From Zantedeschia hybrid cultivar (taxonomy: Eukaryota > Streptophyta > Magnoliopsida > Alismatales > Araceae): DNA of 64,000 nucleotides. Every line of letters begins with the position of its first letter. Within the stretch, counting starts at the first letter, position 1. Location: contig JARZZO010000013.1 of NCBI GenBank assembly GCA_030544215.1, positions 26,519,229 through 26,583,228 on the forward strand, given 5' to 3'. Shown here one piece after another: positions 1 through 10,024 of this stretch. The notes beneath the pieces were generated by a model. The model was not told the DNA's origin. It saw only the letters and a list, made by a program, of their open reading frames with translations, and did not search any database. A program made the translations under genes and the position numbers.

Positions 1-1128
1 CATGGCCAAGGAATGAATGGATATGTCTGATCGAGGTAGGAGGAGGAAGATTGGATATGAGATCGATCTTAGCTTTATCTACCTCTATCCCCCTTTCAGA
101 CACAATGTGGCCTAGAACAATGCCCTCTCGAACCATAAAATGACTCTTTTCCCAGTAAGTATCAGATTGATGTCTATGCATCTTGCTAGCACCTGTTTAA
201 GATTTTCCAAGCAATTTTCAAAAGAATCCCCGAAGATTGAGAAATCATCCATGAAAACTTCGAGGAATTCTCCCACCATATCAGATAATATAACCATCAT
301 ACACCGTTGAAATGTGGCTGGTGCGTTGCATAATCCACATGACACTCTCCTAAAAGCAAACGTGCCATAAGGGCACGTAAAGGTGATCTTTTCTTGATCT
401 TCCGGGTAAATAGCCACTTGATTGTACCCAGAGTACCTATCTAAGAAGCAAAAGTACTTCTGGCCCGATAACTTTTCCAGAATCTGATCCATGAATGGGA
501 GTGGAAAGTGATCCTTCTTAGTCATGAGATTCAGCTTTCGGTAATCAATGCACACTCTCCATCCCGTGGTGAGCCTAGTGGGTACCTCTTCTCCATGATC
601 ATTTTTGATAACCGTTAATCCAGATTTCTTGGGTACCACTTGGGTTGGGCTGACCCATTTACTGTTTGATATGGGGTAAATGATACCCGCATCCAGCCAT
701 TTCACAACTTCCTTCTTCACTACTTCTTTCATATTAGGATTAAGCCGCCTTTGCATCTCCCGACTGGGCTTAGAATTCTCTTCTATATAGATATGATGCA
801 TGCAAATGGATGGACTTATTCCTTTCAAATCTGCCACCGACCATCTAATGGCACCCTTGTGGTCTTTGAGGACCTCAGTTAATTGGGCCTCCTGTGGTGA
901 TGTGAGATTTGCCGCAATGATGACTGAGAGAGTTTGGTTCGAGCCCAAAAAGATATACTTGAGAGACTCAAGTAATGGTTTGAGTTCAAGCTCAGGAGGG
1001 TCCTCTAAGGATGGCAAAGCAAGCTCAGATTGTAAGGCTGGTAAAGGTTCAACCTTGGGCCAAGATGTTAATGGGCCGGGCGAATCCTTTAAAGTATTGG
1101 CTTCCTCTAAAAGGTCATGTGTGAACAT
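1..1128 (-). pseudogene. Athila reverse transcriptase (partial, frameshifted)
   Basis: Remnant of the RT domain that copies element RNA into cDNA. The minus-strand frame from 1128 to 112 shows the RT landmarks in order: WVSPTQVVPKK, WRVCIDYRKLN, the motif-A block reading DRYSGYNQ, FAFRRVSCGLCNAPATFQRCM, and the catalytic block FMDDFSIFG. The usual motif-A block is DGYSGYNQ, so glycine has become arginine (418-442). Near 150-160 the frame shifts; from there to position 1 another frame continues with LGHIVSERGIEVDKAKI, the typical post-RT segment. The domain is truncated by the window. The copy is non-functional because of the frameshift and probably the G-to-R change. Confidence 0.85.
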
Positions 1129-1706
1129 CTCATATCAATAGTATGGCATTCTTTTTCATGATCTGGGTATTGAGATGCTTTGAAGACATTAATCTTGACC
1201 TTTTGACCTCCAAATGAAATGTCCATTATGCAAGTTTCACAATTTATATTAGCTTTGACAGTGGCTAAGAATGGACGACCTAGGATGATCGGGGTGTGAA
1301 TGAGTTCCTCAGGTAATGCCATATCCAGAATAAGAAAATCCACGGGAAAATAACAATCATGAACCTTCACAATAACGTCCTCAATTAATCCCCGTGGAGT
1401 CTTCACAAACCTATCAGCCAACTGCAAGATGATGGGTGTGGGCTTTAATTCCCCAATATCGAATTTCTCGTAAATGGCTGTTGGCAAGAGGTTCACACTA
1501 GCACTTAAATCCAATAAAGCTCTATCAAATGTAACTCCACCTAAGTCACATGAGATCAACGGTGCTCCAGGATCCTTCAACTTCTTGGGTAGATGATTCA
1601 TCACAATCGCACTCACATCTTCTGAAAGCCGAACCTTGTCGGGTGCCATTCTAGATTCTCTTCGTGGAGTATATAATTCCTTGAGAAACTTAGCATAAGC
1701 TGGCAC
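1107..1706 (-). pseudogene. Athila aspartic protease region
   Basis: Pepsin-like retroelement protease that would process the Gag-Pol polyprotein. The frame shows the N-terminal linker MPAYAKFLKELYTPRR, then the active-site loop LLDLSASVNLLP where LLDLGASVNLLP is expected, and the second conserved block IILGRPFLATV. The glycine-to-serine change at 1497-1511 (AGT for GGT, a transition) falls in the catalytic loop. The frame overlaps the end of gag by about 94 nt and the start of RT by about 22 nt in other frames. The family is normally one continuous polyprotein, so both overlaps mark indels rather than programmed shifts. Confidence 0.8.
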
Positions 1707-3406
1707 ATGCTTGATGGCATCGAGGAGTGGAATATTAATCTGGACTTGTTTAATAAATCCATCAACTCCTCATTCTGGGCCAGTTTCTTCCTGGCATTGG
1801 GCTTAGCTAACAAAGCATTTGGAAATGGCACCCTAGGTTGATAAGAACTTGGGTCTTCATCTATCTTCCCTTTTCCTTTCGGATCCTCCTCCAACTTTTC
1901 CATGTTGGGTTCAGCCTCACTCTCACTTTCAATTTCATGAGGCCCATCAATGAAGCCTTCGGCTAACTCTCCATCTGTATGTGGGTTTTCTAAACTTTTC
2001 CCACTCCTAAGGGTTGAAATGGCTTTAGCATTCTCAAATTGTGGCCCTTTAGGTTGTGGTAACGGGCCAGGCTGAGGTAAAAGGCCAAATTGCTGTGGAA
2101 AACCCGAAGGTTGATTCCTTGGATTGGCAATGGGTTGACTAGGAAGTTGGCCCACTTCTCTTCTCATTCTAGCTTCAGCTAGTTGGCCCATTTGACTTTC
2201 CAACTTAGAAATAGATTGTTGTTGGGTCAAAATCAGTTGTTGGAGTTGAGTGAATTTGTCATCAAAGTTGGGTTGAGGAGGTTGTTGGTAAGTAGGTGGA
2301 GGATGGTATTGGGTTGGTTGTCCATATTGGAATGAGTGGTAGTGGGCCGGTTGACCTGATTGGAATGATTGATAATGGGCCGGTTGAGAGAATTGGGCCT
2401 GAGATCCTCTTGCCTGAATATTTCCATAGAAATTAGATTGATGTTGAAATGAATTCTGTGGTTTTTGGGCTTGATGCATGGGAGGATTGGACATTGGTAA
2501 TGGGGCTTGTTGATTCTTCCAAGAGAAATTAGGGTGGTTTCTCCAGCCAAGATTGTAAGTATTTGAGAATGGATCATTATTGGGCCTGGAGAATCCCTGG
2601 GCAGCCTGAACTTGTTCCTGAATGAATGGTGGAAGTTGGGCTGCAGTTGGGCATTCATTCACTTGATGGGTTGGACTTGCGCATAAGGCACAAATATCAT
2701 GATTGGCAGAAGATGGGCCTTCATATGGACTATATTGTGTTGGGTAAGTAGGCTCTTGCTTGTTTAACGCCAAGTGTTGGTCTAATTTCTGGGCCAAGAT
2801 GTCTACCTTATCTAATTTCTTATTAATCAGATTTATGTCCATTCTGGATTCGGGCTTCATCATAAATGCCCCTCCACATGAGGCATCCACCATTTGTCTG
2901 AACTGTTCAGACAATCCTTCATAGAATGCTTGAACAATTTGCCATTTTGAAAGTCCATGATGAGGGCATTTCCTAAGCAATTCTTTCAGTCTTTCCCAAG
3001 ATTCATGGATCAATTCTCCGGAAGTTTGGGTAAAACTCGTGATGGCTCTTCTCATAGTATTGGTCCGCCCTATGGGATAGAACTTCTTGATAAATTCTTT
3101 CTGCATTTCTTCCCATGTCCTAATAGGCCTTCCTATGGTCCCTAACCAATATTTAGCCTTATCCTTTAATGAAAAGGGAAATAAGGTCAACTTAAGGCCA
3201 TCATCGGTGAAATTTTGGATCTTCAACGTGAAACAGATTTCTAGAAATTCATCCAGATGCTTATAGGGATCTTCATTAGTATTCCTATAAAAGGATGGGA
3301 ACATCTGAATGGTGCTAGATTTAATTTCATATTGATTGGCTGGATTCTGAGGAATATGAATACAGGATGAAGGTTGATAAAAATTTGGAATGAAATAGTC
3401 CTTCAT
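1613..3406 (-). pseudogene. Athila gag
   Basis: Capsid polyprotein of the Athila element, about 560 intact codons before a frameshift. The retrotransposon-gag core lies near residues 35-170, with EDPYKHLDEFLEIC, LKDKAKYWLGT and RPIRTWEEMQKEFIKKFYP. It is followed by a possible short metal-binding segment (CALCASPTHQVNECP, about residues 240-255) and a long Q/P/N-rich tail. The last 45 or so residues are out of frame: the protein should run from DLLNK into the VPAYAKFLKELYT linker seen in the protease frame, so one or more bases were lost or gained near 1745. The start codon at 3406 is the first ATG after the leader. Confidence 0.85.
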
Positions 3407-4460
3407 TTGCTTCGGTGGGTCCTAATTATTAGCCATTTGATCTTGTGGTGGATTTCTTTGATGTAGGATTCTCTCTATTTCAGCAAATGGTCCTAGAAGG
3501 TTAGGGTTTTGAGATCTCTTACCTTGCATACACTAGGACTGAGAGAGAGAAGATGGATTTGAGTTTTGTTTTCTATTTCTTGTTTTTTTTTTATAAATGC
3601 AAACAATTTTGGCAAACAAATTACCCTAATGATTTAATGTTAACCTAGACTCTCTATGTGAATTTTCTTACAAGGTGATTGGAGTTCACCTCAAGTCACA
3701 ACCACAATCAATCGACGGCCAGGTAAGAGGTGGGATAGTGGGAGGCTCCTCCTACTTTTGTAGGGACCTAATTAGAGAACCACTTTTCCGCTTAGGCGTT
3801 TGCCTTTTTAACCTCTAGTCTAGACACCGTTGCCAAAAGTGGAGGCAACCCGAAATTTAAACCACTCACGGTGTAAACCCTAGATTCTCTTTCGACTTGC
3901 TTTTAATTGGATTAGGAAATGCCAATGCAAGGAAGGTGATTTGTGGGTTAAAGAAGGGTGATCAAATCCCTACCTTATGTGGTTAAAGTTGTTGCCCTTA
4001 AAGTATTTTTGAATGCAATACAAGGCAACAAGTAAATCAATGCAAGGTTTGTTGATGCAATCATGAATAACTTATTAAAATTGAAACACGTACCTTTCTC
4101 CCGCAATCTTCAACAATTTATAGAAATAACTATAAAAGGAAGGTAACTCATGCTTTCTTAGAATGATGAATGCCTAGTATGGAATGTTTCTAATCTGGAA
4201 ATGGAGATTTTTAAATTTGGATGTTCTTCTTTTGTTTCTTTTTTTAGTTAATAGAAACCTATCTAAATTAGAAATTATACAAATTAAAACTAACTAAAAT
4301 AAGGAAATTAAAACATAGAAAGTTGGAACATACTTATCATGATTTCGCTTTCCTCTTTTTTTTTTTTTTTTTTTTAATATACTTGCAAAAATAAAAAAAA
4401 TGAGGTTAGCTAAAGATTAATTACACTAAATCCAAGATAATCAAAATTAAAAATCTAATT
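3407..4460 (-). other. Athila untranslated leader between primer-binding site and gag
   Basis: No coding potential seen. AT-rich DNA with homopolymer tracts, including an 18-20-base T run near 4358-4376 on the plus strand. It lies between the primer-binding site and the gag start, the normal position for the 5' untranslated leader of this element. Confidence 0.6.
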
Positions 4461-4477
4461 CCCCGGCAACGGCGCCA
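4461..4477 (-). promoter_or_regulatory. Primer-binding site, tRNA-Asp type
   Basis: The minus strand reads TGGCGCCGTTGCCGGGG, complementary to the 3' end of plant tRNA-Asp and the usual primer site of Athila-like elements. It sits five bases inside the proposed LTR boundary at 4483. It fixes the element orientation and the inner LTR end. Confidence 0.8.
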
Positions 4478-5469
4478 AAAATTGATATGCACACGACGCG
4501 TGTCGTTAAACACTCACGGCAATCAACTTCAAATTATCAGACTCTCAATTTGATTTTAACAATAGTTAAGTGGTGAGAACCGGATCGATCCACAGAGAAC
4601 TAGATTTTTATATTTTGAAGACTTTGAATTTTGATTAAAAATCTTACAGAAAAGCAATTCCAAAAGAGAATGGATTAAAATTAAACACAGAAAAGATTAA
4701 TCACGAGCCTTAAACACATTTTAAAATATTTAATTAATACTAAAGATTACCACCACAATGTAGCCTAATTAAACATGCACATCTAATCAAGCAATTATCG
4801 TACTTAGGAGAGAGAGAGTGACAAACTGAGAGAGAAATTACGGGAAGAATTAAGATTAAAAAGAACAATAATGTAAAATAAGGAAATATTACAATGAGTC
4901 TTAAAGGGAAAATCCAACCTAACAAATTAATGCCTAGAAGCAAATAAACTATAAGGAAAATAAAGTTAGATAGATAAATGAAATAACACCAAATCTGGGA
5001 AGCACACAGCAGCAAATAGGGGCTCGGGAGAGGCTTCTACGTGCGGAGCGGTGCAGTGGGCAGCAAGGGGGTGCGTGGCAGGCACGGAGTGGGCATGGCG
5101 TGTTGAACCGGACCCTGGCGCGTGGAAGGTAAGATGGGAAGCGCGGTAGGCGAGGCGTTGACCTCGTACAGCATGGCAGGGTGCTGCGGGCGAGGCGTGG
5201 CGGTGCGAGACAGGAAGCGTGGTAGGCGAGGCAGGGCGCTGCAGGTGAGGCGTGGCAGGGCACTGTAGGCTGGGCACGGGCGACGATGCGGAGCCTCGCG
5301 AACAACAGCGTGACGCCGCGTGGCCCTGGCGGGGCCGGCTTGCAGGCGGGAGGTGGCCGAGCGAGAGTGGGAGTGGGCTCGAGCGACGATGCTCGGGCTG
5401 CGAACTCGCTCCGTTCGCCGCGTGGCGCTGGGGCAAGCGGTGCTGACAATCCCTGGCGCGGTGGCAGGC

Positions 5470-5760
5470 GTGGAGGGAGAGAAGAGAGACTGGACAGAGA
5501 CGGAGAGAGAGGAAAAGGTGGAGAGAGAGGGAGAAAACAGAGGGAGAGAGAAAAAGTAAAGGGGAGAGAGAGAGAGGAGGAGAAATACGAGAAAGAGAGA
5601 CAGAGGCAGAGAGGAAAAAGTGGAGAGAGAGAAAAAGCAGAGGGAGAGAGAGAGAGACCTGACAGAGAGAGAGAAAGAGGAAGGGAGAGAGAGGCCGACT
5701 GCGGGAGAGAGGGGAACAGAGAGAGAAAAGTAAGAGTACGACTGAGAGGAAGGGGGATCC
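5470..5760 (+). repeat. GA-rich purine tract
   Basis: Almost uninterrupted GAGA-type purine run inside the Athila LTR, interspersed with GGAGAGAGAG and AAAGAGAG units. Low-complexity DNA; frames through it encode only R/E/G-rich artefacts. Confidence 0.85.
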
Positions 5761-5922
5761 TTTTAAAGAGAAGGAAGGGTTTTTAAAATAAAGAAAGTGG
5801 GGGAAAAGAAGGCGGCCGGCCCCTTAAACTAAGGTTTCTTGGGTAAAGGGTTAGGGTAACACTAATATGAGGAGTAAATGACCAGTTTGCCCCTACGTCT
5901 TTTATTTTTTCAAAAAAAACTA

Positions 5923-5996
5923 GGGGATTCTGCTGAGATTTGAACCCCAAACTTCTCACAAGTCCGCAGAGACTTAACCATTACACCACATTCTTT
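5923..5996 (-). other. tRNA-like segment with Pol III A and B boxes inside the Athila LTR
   Basis: On the minus strand TGGTGTAATGG (5988 to 5978) fits the A-box consensus TRGYNNARNNG, and GGTTCAAATCT (5946 to 5936) fits the B-box GGTTCRANTCC with one mismatch. The boxes start 43 nt apart, the usual tRNA spacing. A run of eight T follows about 15 nt after the B box and could terminate Pol III. The T stem is only partly paired and the acceptor stem does not close, so this is not a working tRNA gene. It may be a SINE head or tRNA relic. Confidence 0.45.
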
Positions 5997-6477
5997 CATG
6001 TCCTGTTCACATAAAATAAATTCAAATTAACATATTTTCACAAAAGTCATCACATTTATTTATTTATTTCATCTCGGTTTTGTCGAAAAACCGCAAACGC
6101 GCTATACTCCATTAATCACATGAAATGACGATGTTTTTAAGTCGGAATTTGACGAAATTGGTACCATTGGAATTGGTACGAAATTATCTATCATTTCATG
6201 TTATTTTGCAAATGAAAACTCGAGTATGATGCGTATGATTGCCCTTAAATGATCAATTTAACAATTTATCAATGATTGATCTCATTATCATAATCTCATT
6301 ATGATTCAGTCATCATCGCATGTATTGCAGAAGTTTATCACATCAAATAATAAACGCACATAAAATGATAAGATGTAATCAAGAATTATCATTTATTATT
6401 AATAAGAATGCGATAATTATATGAAATAATACCATCACATCTCATGTGATTGACTTGCAGGACATATATTTCTATCA

Positions 6478-7500
6478 ACTGCAATGATTCTCTTATCCCC
6501 TCAGCTCAACTAGTCTATTTTAAAGTGGCACTTTTCTTGGTTAGATGCAAAAGAAAGACTTTCAGTTATCATCCTCCCCTGCGCGCCCCCCCCCCCCCAG
6601 TCTTTCATATCTAGGTATTAGGCCCCCTGGTCAAGTATTTATATTAAGCCACTAAAAGTACACATTCAGTCCACGAGTCCCTAATTTTTGGAAGAATTTT
6701 TCAAAATCTCTGGTGATTGTTCCCAATTTCATTCATCAAAGAGATCATCAGTATTACGAGAGGCTAAAAATGAATACCAGGATTAACCGGAGAAGAATTG
6801 TACCACTTTGGCAATTTGGTGAAAGCATGTTTCGTACCTTTAAAGATATTTTTTACCCGCTTAAAAGGAATAATTAATTAAATTCTCCATAGAAAATCTG
6901 ATATTGTTTTGTACTTTCGTCAACTTTTCGTTGATGTAGAAATTTAATTTTTACTCTCTCCTGTTAACTATCGTTAACTTTTTATGCAAATTTTAATTTT
7001 ACCTTCCATTTGTCTGTATAATTCCATGTAAGATGTTAAATATTGATATGTTAATGTTTAATGTGTTAGTATGCTAGCACGTCAATATCTTAATATAGTA
7101 TGCCAATATGTTAGTCTTTTAATATGTTAAGATATTAACATTTTAAATGTTAATGTCTTCAAGTGTTAAGGCATTACTATGATAAGGTGTCTTGATGTGT
7201 TAATGTGTTAGCTATTAACATCTTACAATATTGACATGCCCATTGTCAATTACAGCCAATTGACAATTCAGTACAGCTGGTTATGAGAGATAATGGAAAA
7301 TAAGCTGTAATGAGAGAGAATGGAAAATAAATCTTATTAGCTGCAAAAAGTTGATGGGAAATACAGGGATAATCTTGGACGTCTTTAACAGAGCTTTACT
7401 TAAAATTTTTTCCCGACAAAACCATAGAAAACCTTCCCTTATTCCTTTTTTAAGACAAAAAATCATCAGACTAACGATCAAATTAACGGTACAGATCATC
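6478..7500. other. AT-rich upstream intergenic DNA
   Basis: No gene is supported. It contains a run of 14 C near 6585-6598, several short AT-rich segments, and the degenerate tandem repeat listed at 7020-7240. It separates the Athila LTR from the GC-rich leader of the host gene and may include promoter elements. Confidence 0.5.
7020..7240 (+). repeat. Degenerate tandem repeat of about 10-17 bp
   Basis: Many diverged copies of a short unit close to ATATGTTAATGTGTTA, for example TGTTAAATATTGATATG, GTTAATGTTTAATGTG and GTTAATGTGTTAGC. The copies are too diverged to count exactly by eye. Confidence 0.6.
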
Positions 7501-7690
7501 AGATTAGGAAAGTCTCCGTCGGGAGTCCGTGATCCAAACGCTGGATTCCTGGCCCCGCTTCCTGTACGGACCTGACACCGCCCTTTCCCCTCTCAGCAGC
7601 GGCAGCAGCCGGAGAAAAAGAAAGAAGAACACCGGCACCTTCCGACGAAATCGAGATGGAGGGAGGGGACCCAGCAGGCTGATGGCAACC

Positions 7691-7699
7691 AAACCCTAA
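7691..7699 (+). promoter_or_regulatory. Telo-box (AAACCCTAA) in the 5' leader region
   Basis: AAACCCTAACCCTAATCC occurs about 310 bp upstream of the proposed start codon. AAACCCTAA is a known plant promoter/leader element often found near transcription starts of housekeeping and translation-related genes. That it works here is inferred from position only. Confidence 0.4.
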
Positions 7700-7758
7700 C
7701 CCTAATCCTGACCGGTTCCGCGGATTTGCTCTCCCGGGAATTCTTGGCCGGCGGAAGG

Positions 7759-7866
7759 ATGAGGGTGATGTGCGCTGACGCTGTTCTAGGCTGCGAAAGA
7801 GATGTTTATGAGGCGATTCCGAGATGGGTTCACGGCCGGGCGGCTTCCCGGTGGAACCCTAGCTGA
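7759..7866 (+). CDS. Upstream ORF (35 codons) in the leader of the host gene
   Basis: An ATG at 7759 opens a 35-residue frame (MRVMCADAVLGCERD...) that stops at 7864-7866, 143 nt before the main ATG. If the transcription start lies upstream of 7759, ribosomes would meet this frame first and it could lower main-ORF translation. Neither the transcription start nor splicing of the leader can be seen, so its presence in the mature mRNA is not shown. No known conserved peptide uORF is recognised. Confidence 0.3.
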   Translation: MRVMCADAVLGCERDVYEAIPRWVHGRAASRWNPS

Positions 7867-8009
7867 ATTCTCTCGACTCGCCATCACCCTTCTGGGGTTT
7901 TGATCGGATTCCCTTCCTTTGCGGGGAAGCAGCCCGATTTTGCCCGAAATCCTTGGAAACCCCGGAAAAAAGGGGGAATTTTTGCAGGGGAAGAAGGAGA
8001 AGAATAGAA

Positions 8010-10024
8010 ATGCACGGCAGGCACCGGAGCCCCAGCGACCGATCGGTTCCAGCCGGGGCCGGGGCAGCTCATTCCGGCTACCGGAATTTTGGCCGAGGCG
8101 GCGGCGGCTACCGGCGCAGCGGCCAGCCCAAGCCGTCTTCTTACGCGGCCGCAGCTCCTCCTCCTCCTCCTCCGCCGCCGCCGCCGCCGCCGCGGCGCCG
8201 GGCCGACGTGCTGCTGGAGGCCGGCCGGCTGGCGGCGGAGTACCTGGTGGCGAAGGGATTGCTTCCTGCCGGCTCGCTCCCGACAATGACGGCAGCGAGG
8301 CCGTGGACGGGCGAGGATGGGGGCGAGGGTGGGCGGACCTCGGCGCTCTCTCGGCTTGGCCGGAGGCGGTTCGACGAGGAGCTGGGGTTCGAGGGGAGGA
8401 ATCACAAGGGGAGGGGAGGCCGGCGGAGGCAACGGAATGGATCGTTCAACCGCCATGAGTGGGGGAGGGAGAACGGGAGGGGCGGTCCCTGGTCGGAAAC
8501 GACGTATGGCGAGGAATTGGATCGTCCAAGGCGCTGGCATGAGAGAGGCAGAGGAATCTTGGACACCGTGGACGGTGAGGACTTGGATCGTCACGGCGGA
8601 TTTGAGGAGGATGCCCGTCATGGTGGCGGCGGCATCGACAGCAGGGAACCATCGGTTGGTGCCAGAGTGGACGATCCGCCGGTGCTTGCCAAGAGTGAAG
8701 TGGCGGGTGATTCAGAGTCGGGATCGGAGAGTGATAGATGTGCTGTGGATAGTGGTTCGAAGAGCATGGAGGATTCTGTCAAGGGGGATCTAGCTCCAGT
8801 TCCGCAAGCTGAAGAGAATCTGGAAAGGAAGGGTGATGATGCTGGGGTGTCGGATTTGGAGATGGAAGAAGCAGGAGAATTGAAGGAAAATGGTGAGATT
8901 GGTGCCTGTGGTGAATCACGAGCGAAGAATGGGCTGGAAGAGGAAGTGGTAGTAGCTTCTCATCCCTCTCCAGTTACTGAGGACAAACAAGCTACAAACC
9001 AAAGTGTCAATTTGCTAACTCTTTGTGGCTTTGCCAAGGTGCCCACCAAGCCTCGCTCATCAGTAGCTAATAGAAGCCCCAGAAGTGATCATACACCGAA
9101 TACAGAGGCAGCAAAGGAGGCCAATGATGATAATTCTGTGGAAGGTGTTTTTGGTGCCAAGATGTTGCAGATTCCTGCACTCAACCCTTCAAGTGAGACA
9201 TTTAATGATCAACCCCAGAATTCAGGAGGCCTTGCATCAGAGATTTCCACACAGAGCACTTCAAATGATTCACTTACTGGGCAACGTCAGAGTTCAAGCG
9301 GTCTGGTGCCTGTACTTTCTGGATCTCAGTCTGTGCCATTAGGGGAGGAATCTGCGGAACATGATCTGATGTCAAGTGTAGAGAATAGGTGCACTAGGGC
9401 AAACTCATTCCCAGGTACTGCTTCTTTTGTAGACCAACAGCAAGAGACAAGTCAGGGTCCACCAGGGTTTGAGTTATCTGGAAAAGTGCTTGATGCTAGA
9501 GTAGATGAAGGTCTTGATGACCATGTGAGGAGGGAGGGGATGAAACGACAACGAGCATGGTCACCATCACAGATCGAGGTATGCTTCCGTAACTTGAGAG
9601 CAAAGTCGTCAGGCCTGCCTGCTGAGAAGCTTTCGCCTGATCATGAAATGCTTGATGATGTGGAAGATGAGCAGTTGAGAGATGCAGATGCATTTCCGAA
9701 TGTTGTGGTTGATTCTCAAAATAGGTTGGAAAAACAGAGACAGCTGGTATCAAGTTCTTTTAAAATATGTGATCTTAACCTCATGGAAACACCTGAAGTA
9801 ACTGACATTCCTAATGATCCTGTTCTGGAATGTATTCCCAGTACTTCTGCTCCTTTGATGTCTGAGAATAGTATGTCAGTTGATTTTGGTTTATCAATAG
9901 GTCAGCGATGTAATGATATGGATGGATATGGACGCTGCTCAAGTGTTGACAAAGTTGTCCCTGTGATTGATTTGGAAGATGACTCTCCTGTGCAAGTCAT
10001 TGCCTGTGATACCTCAAAGACTGG
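8010..10024 (+). other. Exon 1 of the At4g26450-like gene
   Basis: Carries 671 codons plus two bases of a glycine codon. The donor reads ACTGG|GTGAGA at 10024/10025. The 5' half contains CCTCCTCC/CCGCCG trinucleotide runs that encode the proline tract. Confidence 0.85.

Larger units (their letters stand above)
1..6477 (-). mobile_element. Athila-type Ty3/gypsy retrotransposon, degenerate, cut by the window edge
   Basis: Read on the minus strand the order is LTR (6477 to 4483), primer-binding site (4477 to 4461), untranslated leader, gag (from 3406), protease (from 1706) and reverse transcriptase (from 1128 to the window edge). A long gag with a glutamine- and proline-rich tail, a protease reading ILGRPFLATV, and an RT with FMDDFSIFG fit the Athila branch of Ty3/gypsy. 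At least three reading-frame breaks separate the domains, so the copy is dead. RNase H, integrase and the second LTR lie outside the window. Lineage is inferred from motif style, not from a tree. Confidence 0.85.
4483..6477 (-). repeat. 5' LTR of the Athila-type element
   Basis: On the plus strand the block opens with TGATATGCACACG right beside the primer-binding site and may close at CTATCA (6477), giving short inverted ends TGATA/TATCA. The inner end is well supported; the outer end is a guess because the partner LTR is outside the window. The LTR contains a GC-rich stretch (5020-5460), a long GA-rich purine tract (5470-5760), and a tRNA-like segment. Open frames in the GC-rich part have low-complexity composition and are not supported as genes. 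Confidence 0.55.

Noticed and set aside
4949..5786. Several overlapping frames of 60-166 codons in the GC-rich and GA-rich part of the Athila LTR
   Set aside because: Composition is low complexity (A/P/R- or R/E/G-rich) on both strands and the region lies inside an LTR. No domain or codon pattern.
5923..5996. Functional tRNA gene
   Set aside because: Acceptor stem does not close and the T stem is poor; only the promoter boxes are kept.
7953..8009. Upstream extension of the host protein (19 codons)
   Set aside because: The codon at 7953 is TTG, not ATG; family resemblance begins at MHGRHRSP.
7786..8793. Alternative frames on both strands over exon 1 of the host gene
   Set aside because: They are GC-driven shadows of the recognised frame that starts MHGRHRSP at 8010.
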